Below, one piece after another: positions 50,371 to 57,572 of a stretch of 64,000 nt of DNA. Numbering within the stretch: position 1 is the stretch's first letter; every line of letters starts with the position of its first letter. The stretch lies in contig JACKQE010000002.1 of the NCBI GenBank assembly GCA_024233005.1, positions 434,001-498,000 on the forward strand, in the 5' to 3' direction. The stretch is from Akkermansiaceae bacterium (GTDB taxonomy: Bacteria > Verrucomicrobiota > Verrucomicrobiia > Verrucomicrobiales > DEV007). Below the pieces are notes generated by a model that saw only the letters and a list, made by a program, of their open reading frames with translations, ran no database searches and was not told the DNA's origin. A program made the translations under genes and the position numbers.

Positions 50371-51720
50371 TCAGTATCCGTTTTCGTCCATACGGCAGGG
50401 CACAAGGATGGCGTCCCGCATTCCGTGCAAGATTTTTTTGTCCGAGGGGCAGATGGTGGCGAGAGCGCCTCCCAGAACGACCTTGCCACCGTCGAACGGG
50501 GCAAAATAGTAGGGAGAGAGTCGGACCCTGCCTTCCATGTCCTGAAGTGACCCGCTGTCGGCATCCCACCAGGAATGATGCACCAGGCGCCCCCGGTGGA
50601 AACGCTGCATCAGATACGGATGCTCAGGGAAACTTTGCAACGCCCGGTCCAGCGTGGCGGCCCATTCCGCTTGGGGAAGATCCTGACCGATGGCCACGCT
50701 TCGGCTGCCCCAGGCAAGATCCGAAAAGCCGCTGATTTTCAGCACCAACTCACGCTCCCGCTGTGAGAAATCTCCCAATTCCCGGAAATCTTGAATGTCC
50801 AATCCGGGAATGACAGCATGATGCGGCAGGGGCGTTGGGTCTAGGATCCACCCTTGGGGGATCACTCCTCCCAGTCTTTGCCAATGACTGTCCCTCAACT
50901 CGCGGCGCCAAAGCTCGCGCAGAGGGCGGGAATGGAAGAGCGCGAGCCAGAGCTTTTCCTCGAGGAAGGGTTTGGTGGGGGCCGTCAGCTCGAGTTTTCC
51001 GGCAGCCGCCAACCGGGCGAGATCCCGCACTGCGGGAAGATTGTCCCAGTCGAAACACTCGTAAAAGCGGTAGGCAGGGCGGTTGCTTCGGGAACGGTAG
51101 TCTTCCGCGTCTCGGACCGCCCATTCCGAACCCAAACGCCCCGTCAACCACTCCATCTCCGGGCGGTAATCGGAACTCTCGCGGGAGATCACCACATCCG
51201 CCGGGGCGCTGAAAATGGAGGCGAAACCCTGCGCCATGCCCTCTGCGCCGCCGACAAGGGCCGGTTCCGGATCGAGGCCCGCATACGCCTGGTGGAGCCA
51301 GTCGGTTAGACCGATTCCACCGGGAACGCTGTCGATTTCGGTCAGCGCAAAGCCCCCTTCAGTCAGAATCAGATCGGGTCGGAGGACTCTCGGCTGGTCC
51401 GAAACCACCGGCCTGGCCGTGGCGAGGTCGAGCAGTTCTCCGGGCTTGCCGGCATCCGTATAGTCGGCGATCCAGCCCGGGAGAGAGCCTTTCCGGCTGC
51501 GTTGATGGAGAGTGTTGCAGGCCCGGTGAAAGCGCCAGAGGCTCTCTCCGAGTTGTTCGAGGCGCCGCACCGTACCCGGTGCCAGCGGGAATGCTTCCGG
51601 CGAGACCCGCCAGGTTTTTTCATGAAACAACCCTCCCGCCGGCAGATGGGAGAGCACGCGCTCCGCCCGATCGCGGGCATCGCGGGACGCAGGCGGATGG
51701 GAGCGCAGGAGATCGTGCAT
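50371..51720 (-). CDS. Unknown cytoplasmic protein, possibly ATP-grasp-like
   Basis: A 449-residue protein from the ATG at 51720, with no signal peptide or membrane segment. Two blocks recall circularly permuted or glutathionylspermidine-synthase-like ATP-grasp proteins: RPDLILTEGGFALTEIDSVPGGIGLTDWLHQ, where an acidic loop could bind metal, and LSPYYFAPFDGGKVVLGGALATICPSDKKILHG near the end. An intermediate LVLKISGFSDLAWGSRSV stretch contains a lysine that could bind ATP. I cannot place it in a named family. It sits between ruvA (18-base gap) and panC (18-base gap), on the same strand, so it is probably expressed with them. Confidence 0.72.
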   Translation of the reverse strand: MHDLLRSHPPASRDARDRAERVLSHLPAGGLFHEKTWRVSPEAFPLAPGTVRRLEQLGESLWRFHRACNTLHQRSRKGSLPGWIADYTDAGKPGELLDLATARPVVSDQPRVLRPDLILTEGGFALTEIDSVPGGIGLTDWLHQAYAGLDPEPALVGGAEGMAQGFASIFSAPADVVISRESSDYRPEMEWLTGRLGSEWAVRDAEDYRSRSNRPAYRFYECFDWDNLPAVRDLARLAAAGKLELTAPTKPFLEEKLWLALFHSRPLRELWRRELRDSHWQRLGGVIPQGWILDPTPLPHHAVIPGLDIQDFRELGDFSQRERELVLKISGFSDLAWGSRSVAIGQDLPQAEWAATLDRALQSFPEHPYLMQRFHRGRLVHHSWWDADSGSLQDMEGRVRLSPYYFAPFDGGKVVLGGALATICPSDKKILHGMRDAILVPCRMDENGY

Positions 51721-51738
51721 GAGAAGAGTGGGAGAGGG

Positions 51739-52338
51739 TTACTGGAGGAGTCGGAGAGCTTGGCGGAGGATCTCTTCCGAGGCTGTGACCCCAGTCGCGG
51801 CGATGTCTTTGACGGCTTTGGCCGCTTCCGGTTGCTTGTAACCCAGGGAAATCAGAGCCAGCAGGGCGTCGTTTTTTGCGGTTTCCAACGGTCCGACGGT
51901 GGCCGATTGGGAGGCCACTTGCCAAGCTTCGGCCACCCCGACCTTGTCTTTCAACTCCAGAACGATGCGCTCGGCCGTTTTTTTGCCGAGCCCTTTGATC
52001 CGGGCTAGGGTGTTCACGTCAGAGGCCACCACGGCCGATTTGAAGTCCCCCGGACTCATGCCGGAGAGGATCGACATGGCGACTTTTGGACCCACCCCTG
52101 TGACCCGGTCGATGAGGAGGCGGAAGAGATCACGTTGCTCGCCGGATTCGAATCCAAACAAGGTTTGTTCCTGTTCCCGAATATGATGGTGGGTCAGCAC
52201 GAGAATGGCTTCTCCGACTTTGCCGTGCGCGCCGGGACCTCCCAGGGGCACCGTGATTTCATAGCCCACTCCCCCCACATCAAGGACCAGTCGGTTGGGC
52301 CAGTTTTCGACGAGCGTGCCGCGGAGGAAGGTGATCAT
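51739..52338 (-). CDS. ruvA: Holliday junction DNA helicase subunit RuvA
   Basis: A 199-residue RuvA. Domain I starts MITFLRGTLVENWPNRLVLDVGGVGYEITVP, and THHHIREQEQTLFGFESGEQRDLFRLLI is the usual end of that domain. Two helix-hairpin-helix motifs follow (ITGVGPKVAMSIL-like DRVTGVGPKVAMSILSG and IKGLGKKTAERIVLELKDK). The C-terminal domain III contains DALLALISLGYKQPEAAKAV. RuvA binds the four-way junction and loads RuvB. RuvB and RuvC are not next to it. No LexA-type box was found in the upstream region, which it shares with the divergent gene at 52378. Confidence 0.96.
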   Translation of the reverse strand: MITFLRGTLVENWPNRLVLDVGGVGYEITVPLGGPGAHGKVGEAILVLTHHHIREQEQTLFGFESGEQRDLFRLLIDRVTGVGPKVAMSILSGMSPGDFKSAVVASDVNTLARIKGLGKKTAERIVLELKDKVGVAEAWQVASQSATVGPLETAKNDALLALISLGYKQPEAAKAVKDIAATGVTASEEILRQALRLLQ

Positions 52339-52377
52339 GGGGCGTGGCGGAAAAAAAATTCAGAAGTAGAGTTCGTT

Positions 52378-53004
52378 GTGACGTTCCCTTTGGTCAAATC
52401 TTTCCCTGTTCTGCTTCTGGGGCTTTGTTTGTTGAGCCGTGGCCCCGTCCACGGACAAACTCCGGCGCCGGAAATGCCTGCCATTCCCGCCCGCGGTCTG
52501 CTGCTAGAGGTTCTGGTGGCCGGCCCCAAGGTCTATTCAGAGATCTCCGGTGCCAAAAAAACTGTGCTTGCCCCGGCCTATCAGGACACGATCGGCACCA
52601 GAGTCTACACTGCCAAGTCTTGGGCCGCCTTGGCGGTGCCGTGGGAAGAGTTCGTTCGTGAGGCCATGGTTCATGCCGATGCCCTGATCGAGAAAATCCA
52701 ACCGGAAGTGGTTCGGAATTCAGCCGGGGTGGCGGAGTATGCCATCCTGCAAAGCGAGGATCCATACCTGACCAGCACCCTGTTTTCGAAAAAATTCCTG
52801 CCCAAGTTTTCCGAAATATTTGGGAAGGAGCTTCACGTGGTGCCTTTGACAAGGGGGCGCATATACGTATTCCCCGCGCAAGGGAGGCCATTGTCCGAGT
52901 TCGGCATCGCCGAAGAATATGCCAATTTGCTGGTTCCCCTGACGCTGGAAGTCTTTCAAATTACGAAAGAAGGACCCAAAGTGATAGGGGAGATCATCCG
53001 ATGA
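52378..53004 (+). CDS. Exported protein of unknown function
   Basis: A 208-residue protein whose best start is the GTG at 52378: it opens the signal peptide TFPLVKSFPVLLLGLCLLSRGPVHGQ, and no in-frame ATG lies nearby. The mature part has the regular pattern of a small alpha/beta protein (GLLLEVLVAGPKVYSEISGAKKTVLAPAYQDTIGTRVYTAKSWAAL, EYAILQSEDPYLTSTLFSKKFLPKFSEIFGKELHVVPLTRGRIYVFPA). I do not recognise the family. It is divergent from ruvA and followed by an AT-rich gap of 129 bases. Confidence 0.65.
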   Translation: MTFPLVKSFPVLLLGLCLLSRGPVHGQTPAPEMPAIPARGLLLEVLVAGPKVYSEISGAKKTVLAPAYQDTIGTRVYTAKSWAALAVPWEEFVREAMVHADALIEKIQPEVVRNSAGVAEYAILQSEDPYLTSTLFSKKFLPKFSEIFGKELHVVPLTRGRIYVFPAQGRPLSEFGIAEEYANLLVPLTLEVFQITKEGPKVIGEIIR

Positions 53005-53133
53005 AGTGAATTATGGAAATTATAAATAGTCTTCATCCCTACACTTTTAATAAATTTAAAATTTTCAATTCTGGGAAGCAGAATCGAAAATATATGGCGG
53101 GTGGTCTTGAGGTGTGGTAGACTCTTGTTCGCT

Positions 53134-53436
53134 ATGTCTACTACACGCAGAACACGATTCTCTAGACGGGTTCCTGATCACGTGACCGATGAGCTGGTCA
53201 CGGTTCTTGCAAACAAACAAACCTTCGGGTTCAACGAATTATTCGTAGTTGTTTACGAGAACCTGAAAGCTCGGAATGCCGTGAGTGGGGGCGAAGAGAT
53301 GCTCCGTCTGCGGGCCTATGAAAAGCTCCAGAACCTGGTTACCCGGGGATTGGTGGAAAAAAACGGTAAGGAATATCGCGGTATGGACAACATTGTCGAA
53401 GCCGCGAGCGCCTTCACTGCCAAAATCACTGGCTGA
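53134..53436 (+). CDS. Small basic protein, possible winged-helix fold
   Basis: A 100-residue protein from the ATG at 53134 (MSTTRRTRFSRRVPDHVTDE). The N-terminus is strongly basic. The rest, TDELVTVLANKQTFGFNELFVVVYENLKARN and LRLRAYEKLQNLVTRGLVEKNGKEYRGMDNI, has the helix-helix-turn-helix-wing order of small DNA-binding modules. Its family is unknown to me. It is a single-gene unit behind an AT-rich upstream region (53005-53133), where I see no strong promoter match. Its size and base-rich start suggest a nucleoid or translation-linked protein, which is inference. Confidence 0.65.
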   Translation: MSTTRRTRFSRRVPDHVTDELVTVLANKQTFGFNELFVVVYENLKARNAVSGGEEMLRLRAYEKLQNLVTRGLVEKNGKEYRGMDNIVEAASAFTAKITG

Positions 53437-53561
53437 AATAGGACGGGAAACCGCAGGTTGGATGATCTCCTGCCCCGGGACGCACCGCTGACACCTTTTG
53501 GTAAAAAAGCGGGGCTACTTGAGCAAGATTCGTCTGGACGAACAAAACCCCAGAGTTAAAG
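53437..53561 (+). other. Structured intergenic stretch before the terminator, possible small RNA or leader
   Basis: No gene is seen. A perfect hairpin (TTCGTC, loop TG, GACGAA, 53530-53543) sits between a GGGG (53512-53515) and a CCCC (53547-53550) that could pair around it. The strong terminator at 53562 follows directly. This arrangement could be a short untranslated RNA of about 100-170 bases or the 3' end of the gene at 53134. No known riboswitch pattern was recognised. Confidence 0.35.
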
Positions 53562-53608
53562 TCCGGTGTGCGGCAGGGAGAGAGCCTGCGGCACACCGGA
53601 TTTTTTTT
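53562..53608 (+). terminator. Strong Rho-independent terminator upstream of nuoA
   Basis: A 16-base stem with one mismatch (TCCGGTGTGCGGCAGG with CCTGCGGCACACCGGA) and a 7-base loop is followed by eight thymines (53601-53608). It ends transcription from the gene at 53134 and separates it from nuoA, which starts 19 bases after the T-run. Because nuoA follows so closely, it could also act as an attenuator, though no alternative pairing was found. Confidence 0.85.
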
Positions 53609-53627
53609 GCCGCCCACCTCACGCATC

Positions 53628-54014
53628 ATGAATGAGTCCCTCGATAATTACCTTCCTGTTCTGCTGCAGATCCTCATTGCTGCTGGTTTTGCCGTGGCGA
53701 CGCTGATCGCCAGCGCTTTGCTGGGCAAGCGGGCGCGGCGCAATGAGATGAAAGATTCGGCCTATGAATGCGGCATGCTGCCGATTGGTGAGGGCCAGTC
53801 CCGCTTCAGCGTCAAATTCTATCTGGTGGCGATGCTGTTCGTTCTGTTTGACATTGAGGTCGTGTTCCTCGTGCCTTGGGCGGTCGTCTTCAAGGAAGCG
53901 GTGGCTTCCGGTGCGACGCAGTTTTTCTATGGCATGTTGGGCTTTGTCGGCGTGCTGTTCCTTGCCTACCTCTATGCCCTGAACAAGGGGGCCCTGAATT
54001 GGAAAGAGTCCTAA
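53628..54014 (+). CDS. nuoA: NADH-quinone oxidoreductase subunit A (NuoA/NdhC)
   Basis: A 128-residue membrane protein from the ATG at 53628. Three membrane helices are apparent (about 8-30, 65-88, 95-117). The family motif is YECGMLPIGEGQSRFSVKFYLVAMLFVLFDIEVVFLVPWA. NuoA is a small membrane subunit of complex I. It is encoded alone here: the next genes on the strand are an unknown small protein and the diadenylate cyclase. The promoter was not identified; the terminator is right upstream, so transcription would begin within it or just behind. Confidence 0.95.
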   Translation: MNESLDNYLPVLLQILIAAGFAVATLIASALLGKRARRNEMKDSAYECGMLPIGEGQSRFSVKFYLVAMLFVLFDIEVVFLVPWAVVFKEAVASGATQFFYGMLGFVGVLFLAYLYALNKGALNWKES

Positions 54015-54092
54015 TCATCCCCTCTTGATTCACCGCCACAGCCTTCGGTTCCGCCGCGCGGGGCACTTTTTGCTTTTCTGCTTTTTCCCTAC

Positions 54093-54410
54093 ATGGTTCA
54101 CCTGATCGCACTTTACCGGCTCGCGGACGGAGTTGGGGATGACAAACTCGATGACATGCTTCGTGTCAGCCGCAGCCTCCTCTTCCGGGTCCAGGAGGTC
54201 CACAACGTCCGGACCGGGCGCAATATCGAGGGAGACAATCCCTGGCCATTTTTTGTCTCCATGGATTTGGAGAGCATGGACAAGGCCCAGATGTTTCTCA
54301 ACGATCCCGTTTGGGTGAAATTCAACCAGGATGTGGTGCGCGGAAACACCACGACCAGCGAAATTCTCCTCTTCGAGACCGATCCCGGCAAGGACGTGCG
54401 GTATTCCTGA
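54093..54410 (+). CDS. Hypothetical small protein, possible dimeric alpha/beta barrel
   Basis: A 105-residue protein without signal peptide. It has the alternating strand and helix pattern of small stress-responsive or antibiotic-monooxygenase-like barrels (MVHLIALYRLADGVGDDKLDDML, FVSMDLESMDKAQMFLNDPVWVKFNQDVV, EILLFETDPG), but I do not recognise a specific family. It lies 78 bases after nuoA and 51 bases before the cyclase start, on the same strand; co-transcription is possible. Confidence 0.6.
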   Translation: MVHLIALYRLADGVGDDKLDDMLRVSRSLLFRVQEVHNVRTGRNIEGDNPWPFFVSMDLESMDKAQMFLNDPVWVKFNQDVVRGNTTTSEILLFETDPGKDVRYS

Positions 54411-54461
54411 CCGCCGAAGGGTCGATGTTGCTCGACAGGCGTGCTACAGTCCTGCCGTTCG

Positions 54462-55355
54462 ATGCCTTCTCTCCCCGACATGCTCCCGCTGCTCGCCCAA
54501 GCCCAATTGCAAGGGGGGCCCGAGGTCAATGGCGTGGCGGAGACGAATTTCTTTCTCCGCTACTGGCGGGACGGGCTGACCATTTTGATCCTCTGGGTCA
54601 TTTGTTACCATATTTACACCTATTTCCGGGCCACCCGTGGGGCGCGCATTTTCACGGGGTTGATGGGGATCTGGATCGCCCTGACGGTGATTTCCCAGTT
54701 TTTGGATCTGGTCATCATTAGCTGGCTGTTGAAGAGTTTTTCCGTGTTTCTTGCCTTGGGGTTGGTGGTCATTTTCCAACCCGAACTGCGCCGGGCGCTG
54801 GCAGAAATCGGTAGCCACCGATTTTTCTCGGGACTGACGAGCGAGGGCGCCCGGGCGGTCACCGAAAAAATGTGCGACATCGCCGTTGACCTCGGACGGA
54901 AGCGCATCGGGGCCCTCATTGCAGTCCAGCGGGCCATTGATCTGAAGCAATACTTGGAAACCGGCGTGGCGCTGGACTGCCGCCTTTCTCCGGAATTGGT
55001 GATTACCATTTTCCACCCCGGAACCCCTCTGCATGACGGGGGAATCATCCTACGGCTCCGGGACGAACGCATCCTCGGGGCGGCTTGTGTTTTCCCGTTG
55101 AGCCAGCGCGAGCTCTCCGGCAAAGGCATCGGCCTGCGTCACCGCGCCGCCATGGGGATCACCGATGAGTCCGATGCGGTGGCTATCATCGTGTCCGAGG
55201 AAACCGGGGGGATTTCTCTGGCCCACATGGGGCAGTTGGAGCGCGATTTGACCCGGGAGCAGCTTGCGGTACGTCTCCACGAACTGCTCTTTGCCGACGA
55301 TTTCACCGAAGATGAAGAACGTCACGAACATGACAAAGCAGCTCGTTCTGCATAA
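54462..55355 (+). CDS. cdaA: Diadenylate cyclase (CdaA type)
   Basis: A 297-residue protein from the ATG at 54462; a GTG at 54441 would extend it by seven residues. Three membrane helices lie near the N-terminus (about 38-55, 63-83, 87-106), followed by the DAC (DisA_N) domain (about 120-270). The two catalytic motifs are HDGGI (Asp192-Gly193-Gly194; the usual motif is DGA) and RHRAA (226-230). The protein makes c-di-AMP from two ATP molecules at the membrane. The partner gene, a short CdaR-like protein, overlaps its last codons. The C-terminus ends in an acidic stretch. Confidence 0.93.
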   Translation: MPSLPDMLPLLAQAQLQGGPEVNGVAETNFFLRYWRDGLTILILWVICYHIYTYFRATRGARIFTGLMGIWIALTVISQFLDLVIISWLLKSFSVFLALGLVVIFQPELRRALAEIGSHRFFSGLTSEGARAVTEKMCDIAVDLGRKRIGALIAVQRAIDLKQYLETGVALDCRLSPELVITIFHPGTPLHDGGIILRLRDERILGAACVFPLSQRELSGKGIGLRHRAAMGITDESDAVAIIVSEETGGISLAHMGQLERDLTREQLAVRLHELLFADDFTEDEERHEHDKAARSA

Positions 55356-55560
55356 CTGGCGCTCCAAAATCGTGTCCTTTCTGGTGGCGGTCGCGATTTG
55401 GTATCTGCTGGGCAACCACGTGCGCCAGATCATCGAGCGTGGCATCCCGCAGCGGCCTCCGGTGCCCGGCACCATCGACACCAAACCCGAGCGAACGCCG
55501 GAACCGCCACCGGCATTCCCGGTTCCGGTCGTGCCAACGGTCCCGGTGCCGGGGAGTTGA
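55330..55560 (+). CDS. Very short CdaR-like membrane protein
   Basis: A 76-residue protein from the ATG at 55330, overlapping cdaA by 26 bases; an ATG at 55312 is also possible. The N-terminus (LVLHNWRSKIVSFLVAVAIWYLL) matches the start of YbbR/CdaR proteins: a short basic HNWxxKI motif and one membrane helix. The remainder is a proline-rich tail of about 45 residues. CdaR normally carries several extracellular YbbR domains and regulates the cyclase. Here those are missing, so it could be a truncated regulator or a minimal membrane partner. The gene after it is on the opposite strand. Confidence 0.6.
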   Translation: MTKQLVLHNWRSKIVSFLVAVAIWYLLGNHVRQIIERGIPQRPPVPGTIDTKPERTPEPPPAFPVPVVPTVPVPGS

Positions 55561-55566
55561 CCGTGT

Positions 55567-56679
55567 TCAGGAGGGCGGGGCCACCAGTCCCTCGGCGGTT
55601 TCCTCGCGCAGCCGGAGTTGGCCGCAGGCCGCGTCGATGTCGTGGCCTTTTTCACGACGCAGCGTCGCGGTGACCCCGCGTCGTCGCAGCACCTGCAAAA
55701 AGGCTTCCTGTTGGTCTTCGCGGGGACGCACCCACGGCAGTCCTTCCACCGTGTTGTATGGGATCAGATTCACCTTGGCCCGCAGCGGCTGGGCCAGTCT
55801 GGCCAATCGCTCGGCCTCGGCGAGATCCGCGTTCACCCCTTCGATGAGAATGTATTCGAACGTGAGGAACTGCTTCCGGCGATCCGCCCAGTAGCGCAAG
55901 GCTTCGAAGAGGCGGTCGAGCGGGTATTTGCGGTTTACCGGCATGATTCGCTCCCGCACCTCATCACTGGCTCCATGCAGGGAAATCGCGAGACGAATCT
56001 GAAGCGGTTCCTCAGCGAGACGTTCGATCTGGGGAGCCAGCCCGCTCGTGGATACCGTCATATGGCGCGCTCCCAGGCCCACCCCCCATTCGGCATTGAG
56101 AATCCGGATGGCCTGGAGCAGGGCATCGTAGTTGGCCATGGGTTCTCCCATGCCCATGAACACCAGATTGCTGATGCGCTCCCGGGCCGCCTCGCCCGCC
56201 TGCATGACCTGCTCCACAATCTCTCCGGCCTCCAGATTCCGGGCGAAGCCAGCCAGTCCGCTGGCGCAGAACCGGCAACCATACGCACAACCGACTTGGC
56301 TCGAGACGCACAGCGTGAGTCGGTCGGACGCTTCCCCATAAAGCGATGGGTTCGCCGGGATCAGGACGGATTCAATATAGCGACCGTCCCGGAGGCGATG
56401 GAGAAACTTGCGGGTCGTATCTCCCGAACCCTGCACTTGGGCGAGGTGGTTCGACCGAAGGAGGAACGCTTCATCGAGACGGGCACGCAGGGGGGATGCG
56501 AGGTTGGTCATTTCCGAGAAATCCCGGACCCCCATGCGGTGGATCCAGCCGAGAATTTGTCCGGCCCGGAAAGCCGGTTCTCCCTGCTCCTGAAGCCATC
56601 CCTTCCAATCGTCCATGGACATTCCAAGCGCGAGCCGGCGGGCGACAGGGGCCGGTTGGGATGAAGGCGGTTCAGTCAT
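55567..56679 (-). CDS. rlmN: 23S rRNA (adenine(2503)-C2)-methyltransferase RlmN
   Basis: A 370-residue radical SAM enzyme. The iron-sulfur cluster motif is Cys131-x3-Cys135-x2-Cys138 (GCAYGCRFCAS). LVFMGMGEPMANYDALLQAIRIL, HMTVSTSGLAP and LAISLHGASDEVRERIMPVNRKYPL are family markers. The methyl-carrying cysteine is likely Cys352 (DIDAACGQL). RlmN methylates A2503 of 23S rRNA and A37 of some tRNAs. It is convergent with the CdaR-like gene, six bases between the stops, and divergent from the Coa1-like gene. Confidence 0.95.
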   Translation of the reverse strand: MTEPPSSQPAPVARRLALGMSMDDWKGWLQEQGEPAFRAGQILGWIHRMGVRDFSEMTNLASPLRARLDEAFLLRSNHLAQVQGSGDTTRKFLHRLRDGRYIESVLIPANPSLYGEASDRLTLCVSSQVGCAYGCRFCASGLAGFARNLEAGEIVEQVMQAGEAARERISNLVFMGMGEPMANYDALLQAIRILNAEWGVGLGARHMTVSTSGLAPQIERLAEEPLQIRLAISLHGASDEVRERIMPVNRKYPLDRLFEALRYWADRRKQFLTFEYILIEGVNADLAEAERLARLAQPLRAKVNLIPYNTVEGLPWVRPREDQQEAFLQVLRRRGVTATLRREKGHDIDAACGQLRLREETAEGLVAPPS

Positions 56680-56780
56680 CGGGGCAGCGGAGCGCAGGAT
56701 CGGGTGAAACCGTCTTGACGCCCCAGTTCTCCAGTTTACACTGATTCCGTTAACCAGCTAGCGCCAAACCTTGACCTGCC

Positions 56781-57224
56781 ATGAATGACCAATTACCGCC
56801 TCCACTCGATCCTCCCAAGAAAAGTAACGCCAAATGGTGGGTCATGGGGTGCAGTGGTTGCTTTCTGATCGTCGCGGTCGTCGCCGGCTTTCTCATGTAT
56901 GGTGCCTACAAGGGGGCCAAGTCCTTAGGCGGTGATCTCAAGTCGGGGTTTGAAATGTTGGCGACCATTGGCCAGGCCATGCAATCTCCTGAAATCACCG
57001 AAGCTCTGGGCACGGATGTCAAAATCGAAGGGGTTCCCACCAGTCAGGAAACTGAAACTACCAGGACCTACAATGCCGGCCTGTCCGGTGCCAAAGGCAA
57101 AGGCCAGGCCGTCGTCGAGATGGAAAAACAGCCAGATGGCAATTGGAAGATCATCCAGATCAAATTCACTCCAGATGGAGGGGCTGAGATAGAGTTGAAA
57201 ACGGAAGGGCTCCAACTGCCCTGA
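56781..57224 (+). CDS. Membrane-anchored protein, Coa1-like
   Basis: A 147-residue protein. A short cytoplasmic proline/lysine start is followed by a membrane helix with cysteines (about 19-42, WWVMGCSGCFLIVAVVAGFLMYGA). The C-terminal half contains YNAGLSGAKGKGQAVVEMEKQPDGNWKIIQIKFTPDGG, which resembles the cytochrome oxidase assembly factor Coa1 family. The match is weak by eye, and other small lipid-binding or NTF2-like folds are possible. A terminator follows 31 bases after the stop. Confidence 0.6.
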   Translation: MNDQLPPPLDPPKKSNAKWWVMGCSGCFLIVAVVAGFLMYGAYKGAKSLGGDLKSGFEMLATIGQAMQSPEITEALGTDVKIEGVPTSQETETTRTYNAGLSGAKGKGQAVVEMEKQPDGNWKIIQIKFTPDGGAEIELKTEGLQLP

Positions 57225-57254
57225 ACCGGTTCCTGGAGGTTCTTCCCGGCCCAC

Positions 57255-57289
57255 AAGGCAGGCTGCCGCTGGCAGGCTGCCTTTTTTTT
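57255..57289 (+). terminator. Rho-independent terminator after the Coa1-like gene
   Basis: A stem of 12 pairs with one mismatch (AAGGCAGGCTGCC with GGCAGGCTGCCTT) and a 3-base loop is followed by eight thymines to 57289. It separates the Coa1-like gene from the Verru_Chthon cassette. Confidence 0.85.
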
Positions 57290-57445
57290 GCTGTGGCTGG
57301 TCAGCCCGGGCATCCCGCGCCGCCTTTTCAAGATGGGTGCCTTGAATTCCGAGGAGGGGAAGCTTGCCAAAAAGACCTTCCCTCTGGTAAAAAGGGCAAA
57401 AGCGGCACAGGAGAAAAATTTTTTCAGGAAAAATGCGTTCTTGTA

Positions 57446-57474
57446 TTGCCAATGTATTGCCATCCGAATACAAT
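57446..57474 (+). promoter_or_regulatory. Sigma70-type promoter of the Verru_Chthon cassette with overlapping direct repeat
   Basis: TTGCCA (57446-57451) and TACAAT (57469-57474) have a 17-base spacer, and each matches the consensus in five of six positions. The predicted leader is about 92 bases long to the ATG at 57573. A perfect direct repeat of TGTATTGCCA (57442-57451 and 57453-57462), 11 bases apart, overlaps the -35 box and could bind a regulator. Within 57225-57572 (348 bases) the only other feature seen is the terminator; 57290-57440 shows nothing recognisable. Confidence 0.65.
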
Positions 57475-57572
57475 GTAAATCAATCGAGCTGCTGCGGAGT
57501 CCTCCGTTCCCCCTCTGCGAAACACTCCCGGCACCCGAATTTCCACCAACCGGAGCCTCATCCCACCGTCAG

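Noticed and set aside
52339..52377. LexA-type box upstream of ruvA
   Set aside because: No TGTTC-N4-GAACA-like palindrome is present in this stretch, only isolated GTTC.
53101..53133. An upstream start for the small basic protein
   Set aside because: The 11-residue extension has no ribosome-binding site and the ATG at 53134 starts a more typical basic N-terminus.
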